From positions 1-64,000 of the forward strand of contig NZ_JAFMOY010000114.1 in the NCBI RefSeq assembly GCF_019049625.1: a DNA stretch of 64,000 nt, written 5' to 3'. This document shows, piece by piece, positions 33,333 to 41,864 of this stretch. The notes under the pieces are model-generated. The model was not told the DNA's origin and made no database searches. It was given only the letters and a program-made list of their open reading frames with translations. The stretch's first letter is position 1. Every line of letters begins with the position of its first letter. The stretch comes from Rahnella ecdela. Its GTDB lineage: Bacteria > Pseudomonadota > Gammaproteobacteria > Enterobacterales > Enterobacteriaceae. The position numbers were made by a program, and so were the translations under genes.

Positions 33333-34842
33333 GCGTTCACTGCTTTCTGACCTCATTTCACAGCGCCTGGCAGACAGTTCTGCAGGTACACTAAATAAGC
33401 GCGTTTATCAGGCGTTGCAGCAGGCTATTTTCGACGGCAGTATCATGCCCGGCAGCCGTTTACCTGCTTCGCGTGACCTGGCTAAAGAGCTGGCCATTTC
33501 GCGAAATACTGTGCTGGCGTCGTATGACCAATTGCAGGCAGAGGGTTACATTCAGACCCGTACCGGAAGTGGAACCTTCGTCACATCAGATTTACCCAAA
33601 GATGGTGTGATTGCTGATAACGCTGTCCATCATTGCACGCCGGTTCTCAGCCATGTTGTACTTTCAGAACGCGGCGTCCGGCTACTGAAGCGCACAGGCG
33701 TTGCTTCGCAACAATGGGGCGCATTTATGCCGGGTGTGCCTGACGTCAAAAAGTTTCCGCATGATATCTGGCGCAAACTTCAGAACCGGTTGAGCCGGCA
33801 TCTGCACCCTGAGTTCCTTACCTATTCTCGCCACGGCGGATGCCCGGAGCTGCAACAAGCACTGGCGGATTATCTGCGTATTGCACGTTCTGTCGATTGC
33901 ACGGCTGAACAAATCCTTATCACATCAGGTACACATCAGGCCCTGGATTTACTGGCGAAAATGTTGTGTGACCCTGGCGATGTCGCATGGATCGAGGAAC
34001 CGAGTTACTGGGGGATCCGTAATGTGCTGACCATCAATGGCGTGGATATCCAGCCGGTACTGGTAGATGAAAATGGTATGGCTCCGCCTGACGATTTTTC
34101 CGCTAATACAGAAAATTTTCGAGTACCTAAACTCATTTGTGTGACACCTTCACATCACTATCCGCTCGGATCGGTCATGAGTCTGGCGCGTCGTCAAAAA
34201 ATTCTGGCGCAGGCCAGCGGGCAAGGCAGTTGGGTGATTGAGGATGATTACGACAGTGAGTTCCGTTATTCGGGCAGCCCGATCCCGGCATTGCAGGGGC
34301 TAAGCAGCGATGCACCGGTAATTTATATCGGAACATTCAGCAAAACGTTATACCCGGCGATGCGAATCAGTTACGTTGTTCTACCCCGCACGTTGGCGTC
34401 ACGCTTAAAAATCGCACACTCGGAGTTATACCGCGGCGGGAACGGGTTGACACAGCTAACCCTTGCCGAATTTATTCGCGAAGGACACTACGCAGCGCAT
34501 ATCCGCAAAATGCGTCTGATCTACGGCAAGCGCAGAAATGCGCTAACACGTCTCATTGAAGAGGAACTTGGCCCCGAATATCTAAGTGAGGGCACTAACG
34601 CTGGATTGCATCTTATTCTTTCCTTGCCAGATTCTGTTGATGACGTTGCGTTGTGTGCAGAGCTTGAACTGTTGAACATCCTTACACGCCCACTTTCAGC
34701 TTATTACTCGCGCCCTGCCCCGCGGCGAGGATTATTGCTTGGGTATGCTTGTGTCCCTGAGGAAGAAATAGAAATCGCATTCGGTCATATCGTCCGTTGC
34801 CTGAAACGCAGGTTGCAATTAGAGGGTTCACTACGAAAATGA
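33331..34842 (+). CDS. MocR/GabR-family PLP-dependent transcriptional regulator
   Basis: This 503-residue protein joins an N-terminal GntR-type winged helix (residues about 12-80, with IMPGSRLPASRDLAKELAIS and LQAEGYIQTRTGSGTFV) to a type I aminotransferase-like domain. The PLP lysine lies in YIGTFSKTLYPAMRISY. It starts at a TTG behind TAGG; no ATG with better signals exists nearby. Divergent from gabT-gabD, it is expected to sense GABA as a PLP adduct and activate that operon. The octamer-repeat field begins one base after its stop. Confidence 0.85.
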   Translation: MRSLLSDLISQRLADSSAGTLNKRVYQALQQAIFDGSIMPGSRLPASRDLAKELAISRNTVLASYDQLQAEGYIQTRTGSGTFVTSDLPKDGVIADNAVHHCTPVLSHVVLSERGVRLLKRTGVASQQWGAFMPGVPDVKKFPHDIWRKLQNRLSRHLHPEFLTYSRHGGCPELQQALADYLRIARSVDCTAEQILITSGTHQALDLLAKMLCDPGDVAWIEEPSYWGIRNVLTINGVDIQPVLVDENGMAPPDDFSANTENFRVPKLICVTPSHHYPLGSVMSLARRQKILAQASGQGSWVIEDDYDSEFRYSGSPIPALQGLSSDAPVIYIGTFSKTLYPAMRISYVVLPRTLASRLKIAHSELYRGGNGLTQLTLAEFIREGHYAAHIRKMRLIYGKRRNALTRLIEEELGPEYLSEGTNAGLHLILSLPDSVDDVALCAELELLNILTRPLSAYYSRPAPRRGLLLGYACVPEEEIEIAFGHIVRCLKRRLQLEGSLRK

Positions 34843-34850
34843 GAATCTGT

Positions 34851-34914
34851 GATTTTGTGATTTTGTGATTTTGTGATTTTGTGATTTTGTGATTTTGTGA
34901 TTTTGTGATTTTGT
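34851..34914. repeat. eight tandem copies of GATTTTGT
   Basis: Eight perfect 8-bp units, preceded by a near copy (GAATCTGT). First of three uniform arrays in the octamer field. Confidence 0.95.
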
Positions 34915-35624
34915 GATTACAGAATCACTTAATCTCAGGAGTTTGCAATCACTAAATCCAAACATCTCAACATCCTGTGATCAGCCACTAATCTTTTAAT
35001 CCCACAATCCTGGAATCTTTGAATCTTTGAATCACAAGATTGGATTACTAAATCCCACAATCCTTTAATCATGTAATCTAAAAATCCTAAGATTTGTAAA
35101 CATCAATCCTGTAATCCTATAATTCTTAAATCCTAATCCTGACCTCACAGAACCCCAGGATGGACATCCTATAATCCCAGAATCACTCTCATGATCTCCG
35201 GTTCATATCATCACAGCTCACGATTCCAGAATCCTATCATCCTGAAAATTTGTCAGTTGACCATACAATCTTAAGATTCTTTTGAAATCCTGAGATTACA
35301 CAATCCTTACCCCCTCAATTATTCATCATTTAACTCATTGATATTAATACAATGATTACATAATCACATAATCTTATTCCAAGATTAAATCTTATAATCC
35401 TGAAATCACATTCACTGCGCCACTCTCTGTAAAAGGATTTAAGGATTACAAGATTTCATAATCCTATAATGCGTTCACATCGCCTGTTGAGATTGTGTAA
35501 GGTCAGAATCATAGAATCCCATTAGGCGTAGCACCCTGGGATTCAGTAAATAAATCCTATAATCCTGACACTTTTAGAATCCCATAGTTCCGTGATAGTG
35601 GCATTGCCATCTCCGGAGCACAGA

Positions 35625-35776
35625 ATGTTGAGATGTTGAGATGTTGAGATGTTGAGATGTTGAGATGTTGAGATGTTGAGATGGTGAGATGTTGAGATGT
35701 TGAGATGGTGAGATGGTGAGATGGTGAGATGGTGAGATGGTGAGATGGTGAGATGGTGAGATGGTGAGATGGTGAG
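35625..35776. repeat. nineteen tandem copies of ATG(T/G)TGAG
   Basis: 152 bases made of 19 octamers: ATGTTGAG units first, then ATGGTGAG, with one ATGGTGAG interspersed among the ATGTTGAG units. The long minus-strand open frame here exists only because the repeat has no stop codon. Confidence 0.95.
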
Positions 35777-35872
35777 ATTTTAAATGTACGGCTAATCTTG
35801 TCCATACATTTTTATTTCACAGACATATCAGTTAAAGGATGGCATCAGAATCCAGCATTCCTAAAATTCAGA

Positions 35873-35936
35873 GATTTAGAGATTTAGAGATTTAGAGATT
35901 TAGAGATTTAGAGATTTAGAGATTTAGAGATTTAAT
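35873..35936. repeat. seven tandem copies of GATTTAGA plus one variant
   Basis: Seven perfect 8-bp units followed by GATTTAAT. Confidence 0.95.
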
Positions 35937-36304
35937 AATCAGCAGATTGGAGGATGTACACTAACCCTCATAAAAATTTGTTAAACCTTAATCTGAAGAT
36001 TCTGTAATCCTCAAATCATACAATCTTCACCGTATAGAATCCTCAAATTAATAAAACAGGATATCTCAGATGGTGAGATACCAAATCAACTCAACCTTAC
36101 TGAATCCTGTAATCATGGGATAATGAAATTCTATAATCCTTAGATATTGAAATCTCCGGATGCAAACTTTATAGTAGTATCTCAATCCTGTGATTCATGG
36201 ATTAGTAAATCCCATAATCCTAAGATTACAAACTATATGAATCCTAAAATCTTATGATTTTGGAATCCTGTTATCTTCACTGAACGCTTCATCAAGAGGT
36301 TGTC

Positions 36305-36931
36305 ATGGCAGCGAAAATTATTTCCTTCCTAAACGGGAAGGGCGGAGTAGGGAAAACCACGACATCAATAAACATAGCAACTTGTCTGGCGAGACAAGGC
36401 CATAAAGTGGTGATGGTTGATACTGATCCGCAGGGAAGCATCAGCAACTGGTACGACGAAAGTAAATGTCAGTTCGACCTGGCAGAAGCAGCTTCAGAAA
36501 AAGAAGTCTATACCGTACGCAAGCAACTGAAAGAATACGATTACGTAGTGATTGATGGAGCCGCTGCAATTTCAGCCATTTCATCCGCAGCAGTGATGGT
36601 CAGCGATTTAGTTCTGATCCCCGTAACACCGTCACCATTAGATTTTGCCGCTTGTGGCGCTATTTTGGCCGTTGTGGAAGCTCGCGAAAACCTGCAACCA
36701 GTAATTGCGCGCTTTCTGATCACCAAAAAAGTGGCTTCAGCTAAAATGCTTGAAGTATTAAAAGTATCCATTGCCGATACGGGTGTTCCTGCACTGCGTA
36801 CCGGTACGACCCAACGCCAGGTTTACATCCGAACAATGATGGATGGTGGCACCGTTTTCGATACAACGGACGGGAATGCGAAGGGTGAAATTGAAATTAT
36901 GACCAGAGAAATCACGGAGTTGCTGAAATGA
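36305..36931 (+). CDS. parA: ParA-family partition ATPase (small, type Ib)
   Basis: This 208-residue ParA has the deviant Walker A KGGVGKTT (residues 12-19), the [14 protein letters not shown] motif and [13 protein letters not shown] (Walker B region). It lacks the N-terminal DNA-binding domain of long ParA proteins, which places it in the type Ib group that works with small ribbon-helix-helix partners. It drives plasmid segregation by forming nucleoid-bound gradients. It starts behind AGAGG, 30 bases after the octamer field, and its stop overlaps the partner gene (ATGA). Confidence 0.9.
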   Translation: MAAKIISFLNGKGGVGKTTTSINIATCLARQGHKVVMVDTDPQGSISNWYDESKCQFDLAEAASEKEVYTVRKQLKEYDYVVIDGAAAISAISSAAVMVSDLVLIPVTPSPLDFAACGAILAVVEARENLQPVIARFLITKKVASAKMLEVLKVSIADTGVPALRTGTTQRQVYIRTMMDGGTVFDTTDGNAKGEIEIMTREITELLK

Positions 36932-37137
36932 AAATGAAACTTGGCCAGCACAGACAACTGACCACAGCACTGGACGCTGTAGCAAAACCACCTGCATCGG
37001 TGAAAAAATTACAGACTAATATCGATGAAGAACTGCATCGTCGGTTCAAAACCAGCTGTTTCCTGCAAGATCGCGAAATGAAAGACGTTCTGACAGAATT
37101 GATCCAAGCCTGGCTCATCCACAACGAACGCGCTTAA
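36928..37137 (+). CDS. small ribbon-helix-helix centromere-binding protein (ParB/ParG-like)
   Basis: This 69-residue protein has a basic flexible N-terminus ([20 protein letters not shown]). A strand-helix-helix follows, [20 protein letters not shown] and [15 protein letters not shown], which fits the ribbon-helix-helix fold of ParG, omega and similar proteins. It overlaps parA by 4 bases. Members bind short repeats upstream of parA and stimulate the ATPase through the N-terminal tail, so the octamer field is the obvious binding target. No close homologue is recalled. Confidence 0.78.
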   Translation: MKMKLGQHRQLTTALDAVAKPPASVKKLQTNIDEELHRRFKTSCFLQDREMKDVLTELIQAWLIHNERA

Positions 37138-37445
37138 TATTATGATCGCTGGCAGGATCGGGTCTTACAGGCCCGTTTCTGACTGCATCTAGTCTGTAAC
37201 CCTTGCACTGTCTGCCCTAAACCCTAATCAGCTCCTTCCTGAAGCTTTCTCTCCGTTGTTATCAGATCCCAAGATCAAATAATGTTTTGTTTATTTTATA
37301 AGTTTAGATCTTTCTCTTTAGGGAGGGTTTTTACTTATTATTATCATGAGGTTAGAACACTCATTGTGGAGTGATTTCCTGCCCGAGGTGGAGATCCTTC
37401 ATGTTTGATGTGGATCCTTTTCATGGTCAATGTAGAGTCTTTTTC

Positions 37446-37454
37446 TGTGGATAA
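37446..37454 (-). promoter_or_regulatory. DnaA box in the origin
   Basis: TGTGGATAA is the exact complement of the consensus TTATCCACA. A near match, TGTGGATAT, follows at about 37497. Confidence 0.65.
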
Positions 37455-38468
37455 TTTCTTTAGAGATCAGATCATTATGTACGTGGAAGGATTTTCTGTG
37501 GATATTTTACGCGATAACCCGCTCTTCACCTCGTAATGACCAGTTTAATGACTAACATACTGTCATCACAGACTTTTCTTATAAGTGGAAACATTTCCTG
37601 ATCCCATAGGAAACAGAGATATGTGGAAGAATTTCCTGTGACAGCGTCACGTGATGTCACTAACAGACAAAAGTGATCCCTGAACACCTATGGAACAGCT
37701 CAGGAAAGGGCTGATCGCAGGATGCAAAACGGTTATGTGGAGATTTTTCCTGATCCCTTAAAGGGTATATGTGGAAACATTATCTGATCTAGAAATGAGA
37801 AATTCTTAATGGGATCAGAGAAGTAGTGATAAAAATCAACGTGTTATTAATTTTGTGACGTTGTCACATGCCTATATGTGGAGCTTTTTCCTGATCCTGA
37901 TGGCAATTTGCAAAGGCTAATAGGTACTCACAAAATAGAGCAATCCTGTTAAGTGGAAAGATTTCCTGATCCCGGAGTCATCCATATGTGGAAAGATTTT
38001 CTGCAAAGTGATCGCTGGCCTTATGTGGAGTCATTTCCTGATCTCCCTCCCGCTGTGGCGCTAATGTGGAGACATTTTCTGATCCCACTGTCTGCTATAT
38101 GTGGAAAGTTTTCCTGATGATCCCTCCCTAGACAAGAACGAGGCTAGAAAAAGAAATGAGAAGGAGGTCACACTGCAGAAATTGACGATTAAACACTCAA
38201 CCAAACCTCTAATGTGGAGGAATTATCTGATCATTGGCAGTGATGAGGGGCTCAAATGCCTATCCGGCAGATTAAAGATCCCTGAAGGAATATGTGGAGA
38301 AATTTCCTGTAAAAGTGTGGTCGATCCAGCATGTTAAAAAAAGGATCCCTGATGCGCTGGAAATCCTTATGTGGAGAATTTTCCTGATCTGTTTTTTTTG
38401 ATCATCACTTATCTATATGATTTTAATACAATAAATAACTTTTGTTTTTACTTTACGGCAGCATTTTT

Positions 38469-38503
38469 TATGTGGAATAATTTACCTTCTTTCCACTTAT
38501 GGA
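38469..38503. promoter_or_regulatory. inverted half-iterons at the rep promoter
   Basis: TATGTGGAA and its inverse TTCCAC(T)TA flank the last 30 bases before the rep gene. In iteron plasmids such inverted copies bind Rep dimers and repress rep. Confidence 0.5.
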
Positions 38504-38512
38504 TCCTGCTAC

Positions 38513-39499
38513 ATGGAACTGAATAAACTCACAGTAGTTCAGGGGAACGATCTTCTTGAAGGCGCATACAGCGTCACTCTGGATGAAATGCGCTTGCTTA
38601 ACCTCGCGCTGGCTCAAATTGATAGCAGGAAACCGCAACCGGATACGCTTTATCGACTTTTCCCTCAGGATTATCAGCGGATCTACGGGGTAAACCCGAC
38701 AAGCAGCCACCGCCAGTTACGCGAAGCAGCTGAAAGTCTGATGAAAAAACCGGTCACCATTTACAAACCTGATGTGAAAACCGGCAAGGTACGTACTGTG
38801 CAGCTCTCCTGGTTCTCGCGTCTGGAATACGTCAGCAGTGATGATCACAGCGCGGTTGTGCTGAGATTCGGGCAGGACGTTGCGCCGTATCTCTATGAAC
38901 TTAAAGAATCTTTCACCAAACTCAATTTCGCTAACATAGCGAAACTTGATACCCCGTTTTCCGTGCGCCTGTATGGCTGGCTAATCAAAGCCAAGAACCT
39001 CTACGGGCGACGCAGCGGCAAAGCCATTGAAGTGACGCTGGATCTTAACTGGATGCGCGAGAAGGCCGGTTTGGCGGGCAAATACGAGGACTATCGTGAC
39101 TTCCGTCAGAAGCTGCTTGAGCCGACGATCAACCGGATCAACGCCAATACCGACATCTCTGTCGTCTGGGAACCGGTAAAGCAGGGCAGAACCGTAGTAT
39201 CTATCAAATTTGCCTATGTGGATGAATCGGCTCCAGAAGCCAGCAAGCCGTTGCGTCCGCGTTTACCACGGCGTCCGCGTGCTGTTGCAGGGTCTGCTCT
39301 CGAAGGGGAGTGGGCACGACGTTGCATTGCAATCTTTGAAGAGTATCTCGATAAATTAAGCTCCTACGATGTCGAGGAAAAGGCCACGTTGCCGGATCTG
39401 CGCAAGCTATCAGGCTGGTACAAGATGATTGGCGAGAAGAATAAACAAAAAGAAATTCTCTCTGAAGTCAGTTCCCGCAGCAAAAAAGCCGCGGCCTGA
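38513..39499 (+). CDS. repB: replication initiator, RepB/Rep_3 superfamily
   Basis: This 328-residue initiator consists of two winged-helix domains. It has VVQGNDLLEGAYSVTLDEMRLL at the N-terminus, FSVRLYGWLIKAKNLYGRR in the middle and the second-domain EYDYRDFRQKLLEP-like segment KYEDYRDFRQKLLEPTINRIN, which contacts iterons in this family. The C-terminal part has a basic proline stretch (PRLPRRPRAV). It binds the upstream iterons to open the origin and control copy number. A terminator follows at 39525. Similar initiators occur on large enterobacterial plasmids. Confidence 0.9.
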   Translation: MELNKLTVVQGNDLLEGAYSVTLDEMRLLNLALAQIDSRKPQPDTLYRLFPQDYQRIYGVNPTSSHRQLREAAESLMKKPVTIYKPDVKTGKVRTVQLSWFSRLEYVSSDDHSAVVLRFGQDVAPYLYELKESFTKLNFANIAKLDTPFSVRLYGWLIKAKNLYGRRSGKAIEVTLDLNWMREKAGLAGKYEDYRDFRQKLLEPTINRINANTDISVVWEPVKQGRTVVSIKFAYVDESAPEASKPLRPRLPRRPRAVAGSALEGEWARRCIAIFEEYLDKLSSYDVEEKATLPDLRKLSGWYKMIGEKNKQKEILSEVSSRSKKAAA

Positions 39500-39524
39500 A
39501 AACCTGATTTCCGACCCAAACTTG

Positions 39525-39558
39525 AACGGCGTATCGATAGTAAGATATGCCGTTTTTT
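39525..39558 (+). terminator. terminator of rep
   Basis: AACGGCGTATC pairs imperfectly with GATATGCCGTT and is followed by a T run. Confidence 0.7.
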
Positions 39559-39623
39559 ATTGACCGGCATCTGGAAAAGATATGTGGTTTCTCAGCAGTT
39601 CTCTTATGTTATAGGGCTTACGG

Positions 39624-39812
39624 TGTTAGTGAGTACTTACTGGGTGTGATCAGGTAATCTTTCCACATTAGCCGTTTTGGCGGCTTTTTCAGCGGACTGA
39701 ATCCAAAGTGATAAGGCATAGGTTACAAAAAGGGATCACGCGAGACGTATACTCCAGGACGGATGCCTGTTTCTACTGTAAATAAGACCTAGGATGTAAG
39801 TGAGTACTTACA
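39624..39812. repeat. two palindromes GT(A/T)AGTGAGTACTTAC
   Basis: TGTTAGTGAGTACTTACT lies at 39624-39641 and TGTAAGTGAGTACTTACA (7-base perfect arms, 4-base centre) at 39795-39812. The rest of the 595-base gap between rep and the transporter operon shows no gene. Confidence 0.6.
39648..39670 (-). repeat. full iteron in inverted orientation downstream of rep
   Basis: On the minus strand it reads TAATGTGGAAAGATTACCTG followed by ATC, matching the origin iterons. A partial copy (ATATGTGG) lies at about 39580. Confidence 0.75.
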
Positions 39813-40094
39813 CCATGCGCCGTGCATATTCTTTGATTACCGCCCTGCACCAGTGCACCGACATTTCATCGTCATCAGTGATGGGTATAGCTAAAAAATG
39901 GCTTAATTAATCAAAAAATAACATGACAAATTTATCGAATTTAACTTGATTGTTCGAAGAGGTTTTTTGGGCATTAAGAAATAACTAACAGCTATAAGCC
40001 ATATTTTTTCGTTGTTAGACAAGGCCAAACGGCGTCCTTACTCTTTGTCATGTTTTGTAAACCGTTTGCACTCCTTACAGATGAGGGATCTCTT

Positions 40095-41807
40095 TTGGCT
40101 ACGTTATTACGTTCTTCCTTCGCGCCAGCTGGACAACGCGTGCGCCGCACTGCCTCTTTCAAAATCGCATTACTGGCCAGCGCGGTAATGTTGTCCTCTT
40201 TTGCTTACGCTGATGATGTCTTAAAAGAAGGCATCACACCGGCAACCGATGCCAGCCAGGTTCCTGCTGCGGCGAAACTGCGCACCGATACGGTGATCGC
40301 CGGGATCTCAGAACCTCAGGGTATTTTTAACCCTTACTTTTTCGTTAACGGCTGGGATGAAAACGTCACTAACGTGATTTTCGCCCGTCTGATTGACTGG
40401 GACAGCCAGGGTAAACTGGTCCCTGGTCTGGCAGAAAGCTGGACCGTCAGCCCTGATGGCAAAACTTACACCATCAAACTGCGCCACGATCTGAAGTTCA
40501 GTGATGGCTCTCCGCTGACGGCAGAAGATGTCGCATTCACGCTGACCGTGTTGTATGACCCGAAATACGACGGCGACACGGACATCACACTGGCACACAT
40601 TGCCGGTGGTGATGAGTATAAGCAGGGTAAGGCTGACAGCATCAGCGGCCTGAAAGTGATCGACCCGCTGACGTTGCAGGTCACCACCACACAGCCGGGT
40701 GCGACGACGTTGCAGAAAATTGGCGGGCCGGTGCTGTCGAAAGCGTATTACGGCAAAGGCTACACGCGCGGAAATCTTGATTACCTGCGCACGCTGCACG
40801 GTAAACCACTGGGCAATGGCCCGTATGTGTATGACAAATATATTCCGGGGCAGGAGATCCGTTTCCACGCCAATGCCAACTATTATCGTGGAGTACCGCC
40901 GACCCCGCGCTTTATCTATCGCGTGACCAATCCGTCGACTAACTTCCAGCTGTTCCAGACCGGTGACACCGATTACGACGCATTCACTTCGCGCCCGGAT
41001 GATATCGAACAGCTGAAAATGCTCGGCTTTGCCAACATCAACCTGTACGGTTCCAGCGATTACAGCAAGATTGAGTTCAACGTCAGACGCCCGGCATTGC
41101 AGAATGTGAAAGTACGTCAGGCGCTGATTTACGGCCTGGATCGTCAGAAATTGATCGACGTGGTTTATCAGGGCTACGGCTCAGTAGCGATCGAGCCGAT
41201 CGCGCCGATTTCCTGGGCGTATAACACTGAAGGCGTGAACCCGTACAAATTCGATCCGGCGCAGGCAAATAAGCTGCTGGATGAAGCAGGGTGGAAAGCG
41301 GGCAGCGACGGGATCCGTGTAAAAGACGGTAAACGTCTGGAACTGACGCTGCTGGTCAGCAAAAAAGTGCTGAACGATGCGCTGATCCCGATTGCGAAAG
41401 AGAACTACCAGAAAATCGGCGTGCTGCTGAAACCACAAGTTGTGGACTTTAACGCGCTGATGTCACAACGCAAGGCCGGGAATTACGATCTGGCGTCCTT
41501 CAGCACCAGCACGCTCAACGATCCGCACGATGGCGTCTGGGATTATTACAGCACAGAATCCACGGAGTCTGGCTATAACAACCCTGAAGTCGACAAACTG
41601 ATCAATGAAGGCAACGCGACGCTGGATATTGAAAAACGGAAGCCGATCTACCACGAACTGTACAAAGTACTGGCCAACGATCCGCCGGTGATCCTGCTCG
41701 GTAACCGTAAAATCCTTTCCGCCAGCAGCGCCCGTGTGACGGGGTTTAAACCGGATATTTACAACGGTCTGACCGGCAGTCTGCCGGACGTCAAAATCGT
41801 AAAATAA
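40095..41807 (+). CDS. peptide-type ABC transporter substrate-binding protein
   Basis: This periplasmic protein of about 570 residues belongs to SBP family 5 (OppA/DppA type). The body includes PGLAESWTVSPDGKTYTIKLR with DLKFSDGSPLTAEDVAFTL, the family signature. I take a TTG start at 40095 because GAGGGA lies just upstream; the ATG at 40050 has no ribosome site. The signal peptide is then MATLLRSSFAPAGQRVRR followed by a hydrophobic run ending SSFAYA. It is first of a five-gene transporter operon. A strong hairpin after the stop probably stabilises its message. The ligand is unknown. Confidence 0.85.
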   Translation: MATLLRSSFAPAGQRVRRTASFKIALLASAVMLSSFAYADDVLKEGITPATDASQVPAAAKLRTDTVIAGISEPQGIFNPYFFVNGWDENVTNVIFARLIDWDSQGKLVPGLAESWTVSPDGKTYTIKLRHDLKFSDGSPLTAEDVAFTLTVLYDPKYDGDTDITLAHIAGGDEYKQGKADSISGLKVIDPLTLQVTTTQPGATTLQKIGGPVLSKAYYGKGYTRGNLDYLRTLHGKPLGNGPYVYDKYIPGQEIRFHANANYYRGVPPTPRFIYRVTNPSTNFQLFQTGDTDYDAFTSRPDDIEQLKMLGFANINLYGSSDYSKIEFNVRRPALQNVKVRQALIYGLDRQKLIDVVYQGYGSVAIEPIAPISWAYNTEGVNPYKFDPAQANKLLDEAGWKAGSDGIRVKDGKRLELTLLVSKKVLNDALIPIAKENYQKIGVLLKPQVVDFNALMSQRKAGNYDLASFSTSTLNDPHDGVWDYYSTESTESGYNNPEVDKLINEGNATLDIEKRKPIYHELYKVLANDPPVILLGNRKILSASSARVTGFKPDIYNGLTGSLPDVKIVK

Positions 41808-41824
41808 TCCCGTTCAACCACATT

Positions 41825-41852
41825 GCCGCCGCACTTTTGCCGGTGCGGCGGC
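41825..41852 (+). other. intercistronic mRNA hairpin
   Basis: GCCGCCGCAC (41825-41834) and GTGCGGCGGC (41843-41852) form a perfect 10-bp stem with no T run. It lies between the binding-protein gene and the first permease, the usual place for a stabilising element that gives excess binding protein. Confidence 0.65.
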
Positions 41853-41864
41853 CTTGGGAAAGTC

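Larger units (their letters stand above)
34843..36275. repeat. octamer-phased AATC/GATT field, candidate partition centromere
   Basis: The 1.4 kb between the MocR gene and parA is filled with AATC or GATT on an 8-bp lattice. Examples of start positions for AATC are 34990, 34998, 35006, 35014, 35022, 35030 and 35051, 35059, 35067, 35075, 35083. Near parA, AATC or GATT falls at 36184, 36192, 36200, 36208, 36216, 36224, 36240, 36248, 36256 and 36264. The other four bases vary. No coding frame is credible. Direct-repeat fields just upstream of small parA genes serve as centromeres for ribbon-helix-helix partner proteins; the best known uses 7-bp units, not 8. Confidence 0.75.
37361..38503. other. 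iteron-type replication origin
   Basis: About sixteen direct repeats share TGTGGA, a 4-6 base variable part and TTTCCTGATC. Copies begin near 37366, 37583, 37619, 37733, 37767, 37874, 37951, 37983, 38021, 38062, 38098, 38209, 38289, 38366 and 38468. Spacing is irregular. Many copies end in GATC, a Dam methylation site. An AT-rich stretch (37259-37358) precedes the block and could be the melting region. No protein-coding gene is supported; the open frame at 38101-38337 is made of iterons. Confidence 0.85.

Noticed and set aside
35557..35805. 82-codon minus-strand frame rich in SPSHHLTI repeats
   Set aside because: It exists because the 8-bp repeat has no stop codon; there is no ribosome site and the DNA-level octamer pattern continues outside the frame.
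34843..36275. CRISPR array
   Set aside because: Units are 8 bp with no spacers of constant length and no cas genes nearby.
38101..38337. 78-codon frame in the origin region
   Set aside because: It is composed of iterons and spacers and has no start signal.
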